Below the pieces are notes generated by a model, which made no database searches, was not told the origin of the DNA, and was given only the letters and a program-made list of their open reading frames with translations. This document shows positions 1 to 8,310 of a DNA stretch of 64,000 nucleotides, in pieces. Both the position numbers and the translations under genes were made by a program. The DNA is from Desulfamplus sp. (GTDB taxonomy: Bacteria; Desulfobacterota; Desulfobacteria; Desulfobacterales; Desulfobacteraceae): the NCBI GenBank assembly GCA_015232465.1, contig JADFZO010000003.1:10694-74693 (forward strand), in the 5' to 3' direction. Position 1 is the first letter of the stretch. The number at the start of each line of letters is the position of its first letter.

Positions 1-69
1 AGCACTGTTTAGCTGAAATTCGTTTTCAGCAGTGTCAGGAACACGCTTGACGCATACTAAAATCTCCAT
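1..69 (-). CDS. etfB: Electron transfer flavoprotein beta subunit, N-terminal fragment
   Basis: This is the first 23 codons of a gene that runs off the left edge. The translation starts MEILVCVKRVPDTAENEF, the typical EtfB opening that leads into the AMP/FAD-binding fold. A good ribosome site (GGAGGT, in the reverse complement of bases 70-80) precedes the ATG at 69. EtfB with EtfA carries electrons from acyl-CoA dehydrogenases to a membrane oxidoreductase. The gene upstream on the same strand (205-2274) is that kind of oxidoreductase, so the two probably form one electron-transfer unit. Only the N-terminus is visible, so the subtype (bifurcating or not) cannot be judged. Confidence 0.85.
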   Translation of the reverse strand, partial: MEILVCVKRVPDTAENEFQLNSA

Positions 70-160
70 TGTTACCTCCAGATAAAGTTAAATGTTTGAA
101 TCAATATACACAAAAAACAATTATAATTAATTTGAAAAAACTACGCTAAATTAGGCGAAA

Positions 161-191
161 GATTTGACAACTTTTTAAAAGTTGTCAAATC
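161..191. repeat. Perfect 15-bp inverted repeat between the oxidoreductase gene and etfB
   Basis: Two 15-base arms (161-175 and 177-191) are exact reverse complements around one base, with GTTGTCAAATC in the right arm. It starts just past the oxidoreductase stop codon and 92 bases before the etfB start. No run of T follows on the minus strand, so it is a poor intrinsic terminator. An attenuating or mRNA-stabilising hairpin, or a dyad operator, are both possible. Confidence 0.6.
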
Positions 192-204
192 TATGTGCCA
201 TATT

Positions 205-2274
205 TTAACCCAAATGCTGGGCAATAAGCTCTGTAAAATCCATTGCTTTCATCTCCCCCTCTTTACCAGCAACTTTAATAGCATCTTGAATATTTACAAG
301 GCAGAACGGACAAGCTGTAACAATAACTGTGGCTCCAGCATCAGCCGCCATCTTTACACGTAAAACTCCCATTCTTGTCTCCTCTTCTGGTTCATAAAAG
401 AGCATCAAACCTCCACCACCGCAGCAGAACGAGCGATCTCTGCTCTTTTCAAGCTCAACACGGTTAAGATTTCTAATGGCATCAAGAGCCTCTCTTGGGT
501 CTTCATAAATTCCGTTATGTCGTCCAAGATAGCAGGGGTCATGATAAACATAGACATTTTCAGGCTCTTGAGCAGATTTTAAAGTTAAAGCACCAGATTT
601 GATCTTCTCTGTAATCAATTGACTTACATGCTTAACTGGTGGAAGTCCTGTGTAGTCATTTTTTAAAGCATTAAATGCGTGTGGGTCTGCTGTTACAATC
701 TCTTTTACGCCAGATTCAACAATTGCCTCTGTGTTTTGCGATTTTAGATTTTGGAAAAGCATCTCTTCGCCAAATCTAACAACTTCATTACCACTATCTT
801 TTTCAGCCTTGCCAAGAATACCAAAATCAACACCAGCACGGGTTAGGATTTTAGCAGTATTGCGTGCAATGGTTTTGATGTTATCGTCAAATGAGGTGAT
901 GCTATCAACAAAGAAAAGGGTATCTGCCTTTTGTCCATTTTCCAAAATTTTTACGCTGCACTCTTGGGCAAACTCTTTGTCTGTGCACCAATCTGAACGT
1001 TTTTTCTCCATTATTCCATAAGGATTACCGCGTTTTTCAAGGGCTTTGAGCGGCTTTTGAAGAGTTTGGGGCACCATTCCCTCATCAACCATGCCTCTTC
1101 TTAAATCAACAATCTTGTCAATATACTCTATACCAAGCGGACACTCTTGCTCACAAGCTCCGCAAGTTGTGCATGACCAGATTTCATCTTCTGTGTAGAT
1201 ATCTTCTACAAGCATTTTGCTTTTATATATCTCGTTTGATTTAAGAGGATAGTTGTTAAATATAAGGTCTCTTGCCTTGATTGTTATAAACCGTGGAGAT
1301 AGAGGTCTTCCAACTGCATTTGCAGGACACTGATCAGAGCATCTTCCGCAATCTGCACATGAGTAGAAATCAAGAATGTGCTTCCATGTGAAGTCTTCAA
1401 GTTTTTTAACTCCAATAGATTCAAGGTTATCAAGCTCTTCATCGCTAACACCATGACGAACAGGTTTGATGTTTCCTTTTTTAACACGCATAAAAAAGAC
1501 GTTAAAAATAGAGGTGATAACATGAAAGTGCTTGCCCATTGGAAGGAAGCATAGGAAAAAGAAAAAGGTGAGATCATGGATATAATACATTGCAATATGA
1601 AGCCCTTGCAATGTTGCGTGAGAAAACTCTGATACCATGCCTCTAAATATCCAAACAAGGGAAAAAGGGGCTACAAACTCTGCGTGCCCTGTATTGAGCA
1701 TTTTAGCAGCAAGCTCAGTTGCCTCAAAAAGGCTCTCTGAAATCATAAGAGTTGAGATAACACCAAGTACAAAAACAGCTTCAGCCGTGTGATCTTTTCC
1801 ATATTTTGCTGGAACAGAATATCGTGCAGGTCTTATGACTCCTCTTCTAAAGCTAGCAATAACACAGGCAACAAGAACAGCGGTTGCAGCGTAATCTTTT
1901 AAAAAATTGTAAATATCGCCAATTATGCCATTAAAGCCCGGCAGAACAAAATCGTGTGATATTCCAATAATAACAAGCGAGGTAGAGCGAATCGAAAGTA
2001 TTAGAAATCCTGCAAAGATAACAATGTGCAGAACTCCAGCAACAATGTATCTTGGCTGACGCCACTGGGCAAGCCAGATCATGATGAGATTTTTAATACG
2101 AGCAGGGATATTGTCAAAACGGTTATCAGGTGCAGCCCTAACTAATGGTGCGATTCGTCTTGCCATAATGTAGGTGAAAAGTGCAACGCCAACCACAGGT
2201 ATCAAAACTGATAAAATGGCAGCAGGGAAAAAACCAAAAAAGGTAAAATTTGCGGGTCCAATCAATGGTGACAT
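205..2274 (-). CDS. Membrane-bound Fe-S oxidoreductase, predicted ETF:(mena)quinone oxidoreductase
   Basis: This 689-residue protein has a NarI-like membrane part (about residues 10-260, several hydrophobic helices with histidines that could bind haem). Next come two ferredoxin clusters: C306, C309, C312, C316 and C368, C371, C374, C378. The C-terminal part is heterodisulfide-reductase-like, with HDPCYLGRH (578-586), a CCG at 617-619 and CPFC at 655-658. The first half of the usual CCG tandem (about 440-560) lacks the cysteines. Proteins of this architecture next to etfBA are known or proposed to pass electrons from reduced ETF to menaquinone in anaerobic acyl-CoA oxidation. GGAG precedes the ATG at good spacing. 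etfB follows 135 bases downstream on the same strand, and a TetR gene lies upstream. The family call is firm; the partner and quinone are inferred from context. Confidence 0.85.
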   Translation of the reverse strand: MSPLIGPANFTFFGFFPAAILSVLIPVVGVALFTYIMARRIAPLVRAAPDNRFDNIPARIKNLIMIWLAQWRQPRYIVAGVLHIVIFAGFLILSIRSTSLVIIGISHDFVLPGFNGIIGDIYNFLKDYAATAVLVACVIASFRRGVIRPARYSVPAKYGKDHTAEAVFVLGVISTLMISESLFEATELAAKMLNTGHAEFVAPFSLVWIFRGMVSEFSHATLQGLHIAMYYIHDLTFFFFLCFLPMGKHFHVITSIFNVFFMRVKKGNIKPVRHGVSDEELDNLESIGVKKLEDFTWKHILDFYSCADCGRCSDQCPANAVGRPLSPRFITIKARDLIFNNYPLKSNEIYKSKMLVEDIYTEDEIWSCTTCGACEQECPLGIEYIDKIVDLRRGMVDEGMVPQTLQKPLKALEKRGNPYGIMEKKRSDWCTDKEFAQECSVKILENGQKADTLFFVDSITSFDDNIKTIARNTAKILTRAGVDFGILGKAEKDSGNEVVRFGEEMLFQNLKSQNTEAIVESGVKEIVTADPHAFNALKNDYTGLPPVKHVSQLITEKIKSGALTLKSAQEPENVYVYHDPCYLGRHNGIYEDPREALDAIRNLNRVELEKSRDRSFCCGGGGLMLFYEPEEETRMGVLRVKMAADAGATVIVTACPFCLVNIQDAIKVAGKEGEMKAMDFTELIAQHLG

Positions 2275-2438
2275 GATGTTACTCCATAAAATTTGGTTGT
2301 TAATTAAAAATTTGATTAAATAAGTTAAAGTAGCTGATTAAACAGCCAATAACAATATCAATTCATTACAGAATCAAGGCTTTAATGGACTAAATCTTAA
2401 AGGTCAAGGAAAAAGATAATTTACATTATATATGAGAT

Positions 2439-3041
2439 TCATTCTATTGTGTTGCTTTTAATTCCATTTAAATATAGATCAACTAAAGGGTCAGCCATAC
2501 CAACAAGATCATATTTACCATCTGCAGCAACCCAAGTGTTTATAACCCCTTCAACGCCTCCTAAAACAAACCGCTTTACAAGACCAACAAAGAGATCATG
2601 ACGCAGTGTCCCCTCCATCTGCCCCTGTTCGATAATCTCAGAGAGTAGCTCCAAATACATCTTAGATACATCTTTAACATGAAGGGCAATATCTCTTCTG
2701 TATCGAACCTCAGATTGAAATATGATCGCCATGTTCACATCATTTTGAAACTCCTGAAGATGACATCTGACCAAATTTCTTAGCTTTAACTCAGCAGTTT
2801 CACACTCTGATATTGCATGTCGTATTCTATCAAAAAAATTGATAGTTTTAAATTGAAGGAACTGATATAAAACATCATCTTTATTTTTAAAATAAAGATA
2901 AATAGTCCCATCGGCAACACCAGCTTCAGTAGAAATTTGTGATATTGTAGATTTATAGAAACCAAATTTGGCAAAAACGGTTCCAGCACTCTCTAATATG
3001 GCGTAATACTTATCTGTCTTCTCTTTTTGCAAATTAACCAT
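2439..3041 (-). CDS. TetR-family regulator, FadR (YsiA)-like
   Basis: A 200-residue TetR regulator. The helix-turn-helix lies at about residues 30-55 (ISQISTEAGVADGTIYLYF), and a helical ligand domain with a TetR C-terminal region fills the rest. The sequence resembles the Bacillus FadR/YsiA group, whose members sense long-chain acyl-CoA and repress fatty-acid degradation genes. That fits the neighbouring ETF and oxidoreductase genes, which are on the same strand downstream. A palindrome 59 bases upstream of the start (3100-3115) is a candidate autoregulatory site. Ligand and targets are inference. Confidence 0.8.
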   Translation of the reverse strand: MVNLQKEKTDKYYAILESAGTVFAKFGFYKSTISQISTEAGVADGTIYLYFKNKDDVLYQFLQFKTINFFDRIRHAISECETAELKLRNLVRCHLQEFQNDVNMAIIFQSEVRYRRDIALHVKDVSKMYLELLSEIIEQGQMEGTLRHDLFVGLVKRFVLGGVEGVINTWVAADGKYDLVGMADPLVDLYLNGIKSNTIE

Positions 3042-3099
3042 CGCTTTTGTAATTTATGAGACACTGCTTAATGCCGATTAATCTTAAAATATTTATGAA

Positions 3100-3115
3100 A
3101 TGAATTATCATTCAT
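3100..3115. promoter_or_regulatory. Candidate FadR/TetR operator (ATGAAT-N4-ATTCAT)
   Basis: A perfect 6+4+6 dyad, ATGAATTATCATTCAT, sits upstream of the TetR gene in the divergent region between that gene and the aldolase. It resembles the Bacillus FadR site type TGAATGA-N4-TCATTCA: the right half TCATTCA matches fully, the left half partly. The rest of the 274-base gap is AT-rich with no further gene. Confidence 0.5.
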
Positions 3116-3315
3116 ACATTATCAAATTATTTTTTAATGTGTCAAGTAGATAAGAACTGATTATTTTAGTAAAATTAAAAAATATGATAATGATTATAAA
3201 TTCATTTTATGCTCTTGCTTGATTTTTTACTGTTTCCATGTAAAAAAGACAAAATAACTCTTATTACAATCTACTTTCAAAAATATAAAAATAGTTTACT
3301 AAGGGGGGCGATGAT

Positions 3316-4617
3316 ATGGCACAAAATTTAACAATTTCAAACACAAGCAATGATTTTAAAAAGGCTCTTGAATTAGGCAGACCAGAAAATATAAAGAGCC
3401 TATTTCCAAACTCTCACGCACTTATTGTAAGTGGAAAATATATTGACAGGGCAATGATAAAAAAGGGCAAGGCAATGACAATTGCTGCTAATGGCAGAAA
3501 TTACTTTATTATAAAAGGAGCTTTAATGGCTGCTCAGCGAGCCAATGCTGCTATTATTATTGAGATTGCCAGATCAGAGGGGGGAACATCAGCCTACTGC
3601 CCTGTAAGTTTGTGGAACATTGCAAGGCATGTTGATTCGCTCTGCAATGAGCTGAATATTACAATTCCTGTGGCTATTCATGCTGATCACTTTGGAATTA
3701 AAAATGTTGATGAGATTGAGCAGGCAAAGCTTGAGATAACTTCGCTTTTTGATGCTGGCATAACATCAATTGCACTTGATGCCTCACATCTGCCTGATGC
3801 TCAAAATCTTCTTACAAACATAGAGCTAAAACCATTTGTGCCAGATTGGGCAGGACTTGAGACAGAGGTTGGCGAGATTAAAGGCAAATCAGGGCTTTCA
3901 ACTGTTGAGGAGGCTCTTTTTTTGATTCAAGGTTTAAATGCCCACAACATCTTTCCAAATTGGATAGCTCTTAACAACGGAACAACTCATGGCATTGAAG
4001 AGAGCGGCACAGGTATAAATGTGGAGCTAACCCAAGAGGTACATAAGGCTTTGGCAAAATATAATATATCTGGTGCACAGCACGGAACATCTGGTAACAG
4101 TTCAGCAAAACTTATGGAGATTGCCCAAAAAACCCGCACTACAAAGGCAAATGTAGCTACAGCTCTACAGATGATCTCGTGGGGTGTTGAGGTAAATGAT
4201 TATGGAAATGCAATTTTTGATCACAACAAAGATTTTATAAAACAGCCAGATAGAGGTGTTAGTGAAGAGACATGGAAAAAGATGCTTGATTTTGCCCAAA
4301 AGCATAAACTAAAAGCTGGTGATTTTAAAAAGTTGAACCTTCCATTTGAGAATATCTTTCTTGCTCAACCTAAAGAGATTCGAGATCGTATGTCAAAAGG
4401 TGTTGAGGAGTTTATCTTTAACATGCTTGTTAATCTATTTAATGCCAGAGATACAGCATCAATTGCAATTGAAGATATTATTAAGTGTGGCTCGCCTGAC
4501 CCTGGTCCTAAATCTGTAAGGGTTGAGAATCCTGATGATTGGACAAAAGAGGAGATTATCCGAAAAGGGGCGTTAATACAATCAGATAAAGGTGGTGAAG
4601 GTAACTTTGACGATTAG
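3316..4617 (+). CDS. Class II (zinc) fructose-bisphosphate aldolase family protein
   Basis: The 433-residue protein is a TIM-barrel aldolase of the class II FBA/tagatose-bisphosphate family. Expected metal and catalytic motifs are present: HADH at 122-125, an LDASH segment at 154-158, LETEVGEIKG near 181, and histidines at GTTHG (about 225) and AQHGTSG (about 256). It is longer than standard class II enzymes (about 300-360 residues), with a C-terminal extension of about 80 residues rich in charged positions. AAGGGGGGCG just upstream of the ATG is a strong ribosome site. It most likely cleaves or forms fructose 1,6-bisphosphate in glycolysis/gluconeogenesis, but another ketose bisphosphate cannot be excluded. 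It stands alone between the TetR gene and the flagellar block. Confidence 0.8.
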   Translation: MAQNLTISNTSNDFKKALELGRPENIKSLFPNSHALIVSGKYIDRAMIKKGKAMTIAANGRNYFIIKGALMAAQRANAAIIIEIARSEGGTSAYCPVSLWNIARHVDSLCNELNITIPVAIHADHFGIKNVDEIEQAKLEITSLFDAGITSIALDASHLPDAQNLLTNIELKPFVPDWAGLETEVGEIKGKSGLSTVEEALFLIQGLNAHNIFPNWIALNNGTTHGIEESGTGINVELTQEVHKALAKYNISGAQHGTSGNSSAKLMEIAQKTRTTKANVATALQMISWGVEVNDYGNAIFDHNKDFIKQPDRGVSEETWKKMLDFAQKHKLKAGDFKKLNLPFENIFLAQPKEIRDRMSKGVEEFIFNMLVNLFNARDTASIAIEDIIKCGSPDPGPKSVRVENPDDWTKEEIIRKGALIQSDKGGEGNFDD

Positions 4618-4633
4618 TGTTAAAACAAAAAAA

Positions 4634-4650
4634 TAGGCAACGATTTTGCC
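4634..4650 (+). promoter_or_regulatory. Sigma-54-type promoter upstream of the DVU0524-like/flgM genes
   Basis: AGGCAACGATTTTGCC has the invariant GG (4636-4637) and GC (4648-4649) separated by 10 bases, with TTGC at the -12 element. The first gene starts 81 bases downstream. Sigma-54 commonly drives middle flagellar genes in Desulfobacterota, which matches the flgM gene downstream. Confidence 0.6.
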
Positions 4651-4730
4651 CTGTTATTAGAAAAAAAATTTTAGTTTTAACTATTACATGCCGATTTGTT
4701 TGAATAAATGAAGGAGAAAAATAGGAGACC

Positions 4731-5144
4731 ATGCAAATTCCATCATATCAAATCCAGAATGTTCTAAAAGTTTATAGCAAGCAGTTGAGTAAAGGTCGTG
4801 GTGTTATAGACAGAATACAGAACTCTGAAATTGGTATATACTCTTCTGAAAAGCTCAAAATCTCCGCAGAGGGTAAAAAAGCCGCAATCATCGAAAAGGT
4901 GGCTGCTGGTATTGTTGATAAGATTACCAATGTTGGTAGTAAGGAGAAGATAGAAAAAGAGAGAGAATTTCAGCTTGAACAGGAGATGGGTAGTGATATG
5001 GAGTTAGTTAAAAGAAGAGCTGAAGAGTTTATCTTTAGCTCTATTGATGAGAACAACCAAAAGATAACCCAAACACTCTCTGTAGAGGACTCTAATTTTA
5101 TATTAAAGCGAATGACTGAGTTGGCAAAAGAGGCAGCAGACTAA
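4731..5144 (+). CDS. FlgM-associated flagellar protein, DVU0524-like
   Basis: A 137-residue charged, helical protein without signal peptide or membrane segment. It resembles the small family found directly before flgM in Desulfovibrio (DVU0524 type). The N-terminal phrase MQIPSYQIQNVLKVYSKQL and the position one gene ahead of FlgM support this. A role in flagellar assembly or in anti-sigma control is inferred only from context. A sigma-54-type promoter lies upstream and flgM follows after 33 bases, so the two are probably cotranscribed. Confidence 0.65.
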   Translation: MQIPSYQIQNVLKVYSKQLSKGRGVIDRIQNSEIGIYSSEKLKISAEGKKAAIIEKVAAGIVDKITNVGSKEKIEKEREFQLEQEMGSDMELVKRRAEEFIFSSIDENNQKITQTLSVEDSNFILKRMTELAKEAAD

Positions 5145-5177
5145 CAATAAAGATTTTAAAACAGTAGAGGTGAGTAT

Positions 5178-5480
5178 ATGAGAGTTCAGAACCCCAACGC
5201 TATATTTATTACAAAGGCATACTCGCAATCTGAGAGCAGCAGAGCCAATAAACTGACTCCTGCTGATAGCATTTTAAAAAGTTCAAAGAGTGACAGTGTA
5301 ACTTTTTCTAATACAACTCTGCAGATGCAAAAAATCTCTTCTGCTATGGAGATGCCTCACGCACAAGATAGCAGCAGAGCAGATAGGATTAATGCTTTAA
5401 AAGAGTCAATTGCAAATGGAACTTATGCAGTTGAGCCTGACAAGATAGCTGAAAGATTTATGAATGCATTTTCTATCTGA
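5178..5480 (+). CDS. flgM: Anti-sigma-28 factor FlgM
   Basis: A 100-residue protein with the FlgM signature at its C-terminus: RADRINALKESIANGTYAV (about 67-85), followed by PDKIAERFMNAF. FlgM binds and holds sigma-28 (FliA) inactive until the hook-basal body is complete and FlgM is exported. The N-terminal half is Ser/Thr-rich and unstructured-looking, as usual for this exported protein. A hairpin at 5521-5548 ends the unit. Confidence 0.9.
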   Translation: MRVQNPNAIFITKAYSQSESSRANKLTPADSILKSSKSDSVTFSNTTLQMQKISSAMEMPHAQDSSRADRINALKESIANGTYAVEPDKIAERFMNAFSI

Positions 5481-5520
5481 TCTTAATTTTTAAGTCTGAC
5501 ATTAGCCTCGTCATACTCTT

Positions 5521-5548
5521 TTCTGACCGTTACAAAAAACGGTCAGAA
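5521..5548 (+). terminator. Hairpin after flgM
   Basis: Perfect 10-bp stem (TTCTGACCGT with ACGGTCAGAA) around an 8-base loop, 40 bases after the flgM stop. There is no T run after the stem on the plus strand, so it may be a factor-dependent end or an mRNA 3' protector. It lies in a 397-base gap (5481-5877) that otherwise holds AT-rich sequence, the promoter at 5754 and a 12-base-period direct repeat (TTGACTTTAA at 5780 and 5792). Confidence 0.5.
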
Positions 5549-5753
5549 GATTCAGATCAAAATTTCCCGCCCCTTTTTTAACCACCTAAGAAAAAAATTC
5601 CCTTTGATTAAAAATTTCCTACCTGATAATTAAAAAATCGCTTAAATAAAATCCTACATAATTTTTAAAAATCAGTATTTTTTATGATTTCTATTTAAAA
5701 AAATATAGTATAAACAATATGTTATCTATTTTTTTTATTTATTAGAAAGATGG

Positions 5754-5769
5754 TGGAGCGATTATTGCT
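5754..5769 (+). promoter_or_regulatory. Sigma-54-type promoter for the unknown flagellar-block gene
   Basis: TGGAGCGATTATTGCT has GG (5755-5756) and GC (5767-5768) spaced by 10 bases and a TTGC -12 element, close to the TGGCAC-N5-TTGC consensus. The next start codon is 109 bases downstream. Two tandem TTGACTTTAA copies follow the predicted start site. Confidence 0.6.
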
Positions 5770-5877
5770 TCTATCTATTTTGACTTTAAACTTGACTTTA
5801 AGATCGATAAAAATGGTAAAGCTCACGATAAGAGCAATAGATAAAATAACTATAAAATATACTAAAAGGTGAGCACA

Positions 5878-6399
5878 ATGGTAGATTCAATAAGCGGTTA
5901 TACACCAATAAATAAGAGCCAGAGCGTTAGCACAAATCAGACTGATAACACTGAAAATGCAGAGTTATTTAAGCAACTACTTGGAAAGGCTGTGCAAAAT
6001 AGCCCACAAAGAGAAGATATGCAAATCTTAACTTCTAAAGGATTATCAGAGGTGGGGCATTCAAGGGGTATTGATGATATAAATAGGTTATCAGAGGTCT
6101 CTTCAATCCAAAATATTACCCTAAATAGCCCAATGGCAGAGATTGAGAATAAAACAGATGAGCTTCTTGAGAAACTTAGCCTCTACTCAAGCCGTTTAGA
6201 AGACCCAAAAATCTCTTTAAAAGAGATGGATAGTCTGCTTCAAGAGATCAACACTGATGCTGCTGATCTACTGCAAGAGGCACAAGAGTTTGGCAACACT
6301 GATCAGGAGCTTATGGATATTGTTCGTGAATGTGCCATTGCAGCACATTCTGAGTATATAAAATTTCAAAGAGGCGACTATGTTGAGAGTTTTGCGTAA
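5878..6399 (+). CDS. Unknown protein in the flagellar block (sigma-54 promoter)
   Basis: I do not recognise this family. The ATG at 5878 is preferred over a GTG at 5869 because AAGGTGAG ends 4 bases before it. The protein has about 173 residues, no signal peptide or membrane helix, a Ser/Thr/Asn-rich N-terminal 50 residues, and an acidic helical C-terminal half with several leucine-rich stretches (about 90-165) that may form a coiled coil. A disordered start plus helical end is typical of flagellar or type III export substrates and rod/needle-type proteins. The sigma-54-type promoter and the flgM neighbour make a flagellar-regulon role likely, but the function is open. Confidence 0.6.
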   Translation: MVDSISGYTPINKSQSVSTNQTDNTENAELFKQLLGKAVQNSPQREDMQILTSKGLSEVGHSRGIDDINRLSEVSSIQNITLNSPMAEIENKTDELLEKLSLYSSRLEDPKISLKEMDSLLQEINTDAADLLQEAQEFGNTDQELMDIVRECAIAAHSEYIKFQRGDYVESFA

Positions 6400-6465
6400 A
6401 TTTGTGTAAAAAAGATAATAAATATTGAGATAGGCAAATTGTTAATAATAGCCCGAATTTATTTG

Positions 6466-7254
6466 CTATTTTGTTGATCTCGTTTTTCTGATTTTTATTC
6501 CGCGACTCTCAAGATGGCTTTTAATGTCAGCAATGGTGTGTGTTCCATAATGAACCATAGATGCGATAAGTGCAGCGTCTGCATGTCCATCTGTTAGCAC
6601 ATCTGCAAGGTGTTCAGGTCTTCCTGCTCCGCCTGAAGCAATAACTGGAATAGAGACATTATCAGAGATGAGGCGTGTGAGATTCATCTCATACCCATCT
6701 TTTGTGCCATCTGCATCAATTGAGTTTAGGCATATCTCACCAGCTCCAAGAGATTGCCCCTTTTGTGCCCACTCTAAAGCATCAAGACCCATGTATGTTC
6801 TGCCACCATTAATAACAATCTCATAACCTGAGGGTATCCCTTTTTTTTCGCCAACATGTTTTACGTCCATTCCAAGTACAACACACTGATTCCCAAATGC
6901 TTTAGCACCTTGTGATATAATTTCAGGATTTTTTACAGCAGCAGAGTTTACGCTCACCTTTTCTGCCCCTGCCAAAAGGACTGCCCTCATATCTTCAAGA
7001 GTTCTAATGCCTCCACCAACAGAAAATGGAATAAAAATGGTCTTGGCAACTCTACGAACCACCTCAATCATAATATTTCGCCTCTCGTGTGATGCGGTTA
7101 TATCATAAAAGACCAACTCGTCAGCACCAGCCTCGTAGTAGAAACGTGCCATCTCAACAGGATCGCCAATATCAACATTATTTTCAAACTTAATACCTTT
7201 TGTTGTTCTGCCCTCACGAACATCAAGGCATGGGATAACTCTTTTACTCAGCAT
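6466..7254 (-). CDS. hisF: Imidazole glycerol phosphate synthase, cyclase subunit
   Basis: The 262-residue (beta/alpha)8 barrel carries HisF hallmarks: CLDV with the catalytic Asp near residue 11, SVGGGIRT, a second catalytic Asp in MDVK near 130, and ASGGAG. It uses ammonia from HisH to turn PRFAR into imidazole glycerol phosphate and AICAR in histidine synthesis. hisH lies 66 bases upstream on the same strand, so the two subunits are likely cotranscribed. No other histidine-pathway biosynthetic genes (hisA, B, C, D, G, I) are in the window. The opening phrase [15 protein letters not shown] differs from the common VVKGVNF form. Confidence 0.92.
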   Translation of the reverse strand: MLSKRVIPCLDVREGRTTKGIKFENNVDIGDPVEMARFYYEAGADELVFYDITASHERRNIMIEVVRRVAKTIFIPFSVGGGIRTLEDMRAVLLAGAEKVSVNSAAVKNPEIISQGAKAFGNQCVVLGMDVKHVGEKKGIPSGYEIVINGGRTYMGLDALEWAQKGQSLGAGEICLNSIDADGTKDGYEMNLTRLISDNVSIPVIASGGAGRPEHLADVLTDGHADAALIASMVHYGTHTIADIKSHLESRGIKIRKTRSTK

Positions 7255-7320
7255 CTATTTATCTCCATGAAAAAAACTACTGTTTTGTATATATTTTTCT
7301 AAAATAACCAATCTTGTCAA

Positions 7321-7956
7321 CTATTTAAGGGGACTCCAGAGGCAGAAATTTTTTAAGATTATTAAGCCTGGCTCTCCGCTCTTTTCAAGGTGAAACTGGG
7401 TTGCAAATAGGTTATTTTTTCCAATTGTAGATGCAAAGGTGATTCCATACTCCGTTGTTCCATAGATGTTTTCCTGATTTATCGGCACTGGAAAGTAGCT
7501 GTGGACAAAGTAAAACTCATCTTTTGGCTCTATCCCTTTAAAAAGCGGGTGCTCTTGAACTATTTTAAGCCCATTCCAACCCATGTGAGGCACTTTAAGA
7601 TAATTATCACTAAAGGTTGCAGCCATCTGATTTGAAAAAGCTCGTGTCTCTCCTGAAATTAGCCCTAAACATTGTGCGTTATTCTCATCGCTCCTATCCA
7701 TTATAATTTGGCAGCCAATACATATTCCAAGCATTGGAGTTTTGGAGTTAAAGCTCTGTTTTAGAGCAATATCAATCCCTTTTTTCTGCATAGTCTCCAT
7801 TGCAGCACCAGCAGCACCCACGCCCGGAAAGATGATCTTATCAGCAGCAACAATTTTCTTAGGATCATCTGTAATTACAGATTTAAATCCTATGTATGAG
7901 ACGGCTCGCTCTACGCTGGTAAGGTTACCCGCCCCATAATCAACAATAACTATCAT
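7321..7956 (-). CDS. hisH: Imidazole glycerol phosphate synthase, glutaminase subunit
   Basis: Class I glutamine amidotransferase of about 211 residues. The nucleophile Cys lies in GICIGCQ and the His-Glu pair in QFHLEKSG near the C-terminus, with PGVGAAG as the oxyanion region. I place the start at the ATG at 7956 (MIVIVDYGAGN), which aligns with the family start and has GAGG 9 bases upstream. An in-frame ATG at 7986 would add 10 residues. It supplies ammonia to HisF. Confidence 0.92.
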   Translation of the reverse strand: MIVIVDYGAGNLTSVERAVSYIGFKSVITDDPKKIVAADKIIFPGVGAAGAAMETMQKKGIDIALKQSFNSKTPMLGICIGCQIIMDRSDENNAQCLGLISGETRAFSNQMAATFSDNYLKVPHMGWNGLKIVQEHPLFKGIEPKDEFYFVHSYFPVPINQENIYGTTEYGITFASTIGKNNLFATQFHLEKSGEPGLIILKNFCLWSPLK

Positions 7957-8084
7957 AATCTGTAACCTCACACCTTTTGTGTTCATTTTCTGTTCAATAA
8001 AATTATAAAAACATGAATTTTTAATATACTCTACAATTTAAGATTATAATCAGTCAAGTTTTCAAGCAATTCTAATTTTGATGC

Positions 8085-8113
8085 TTGACAAAATAGTTTG
8101 ACCATAATAGTAA
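8085..8113 (+). promoter_or_regulatory. Candidate sigma-70 promoter of the liv operon
   Basis: TTGACA (8085-8090) followed after 17 bases by TAGTAA (8108-8113). The -35 is consensus and the -10 weak. The GntR-type palindrome at 8111-8127 overlaps the -10, an arrangement suited to repression. The gap from 7957 to 8310 holds this promoter and operator and no gene. Confidence 0.45.
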
Positions 8114-8127
8114 TGGTTTAACCATTA
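8111..8127. promoter_or_regulatory. GntR/FCD-type operator in front of livG
   Basis: TAATGGTTTAACCATTA is a perfect 8+1+8 palindrome with the TGGT-N3-ACCA core used by FadR/PdhR/LldR-type GntR regulators. Almost the same 17-mer lies in front of the gntR gene of this window (29618-29634), differing at 2 positions. Confidence 0.65.
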
Positions 8128-8310
8128 GATTGATATTTTAATATACATTTTTAGAGATTTAATAGGGTTAATTTTCTGTTGACAGGTTCTTTAAAAGGCT
8201 ATAACGTAGATTCATCTCTCTATCTTTTGAGGTAATCTATTGATTTTTTTAATCTTACAGAAGCATTTTTAATGCTGTAAGTTCTAACCTTTACATAATG
8301 GTCTTAAAAA

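Noticed and set aside
5521-5548. Strong intrinsic terminator after flgM
   Set aside because: Stem is good but no T run follows, so only a hairpin is claimed.
5780-5818. Sigma-28 promoter near TTTAAACTTG...CGATAA
   Set aside because: The spacing between the -35-like and -10-like parts is about 3 bases too short.
5869-5877. GTG start for the unknown flagellar-block gene
   Set aside because: The ribosome site overlaps this GTG and fits the ATG at 5878.
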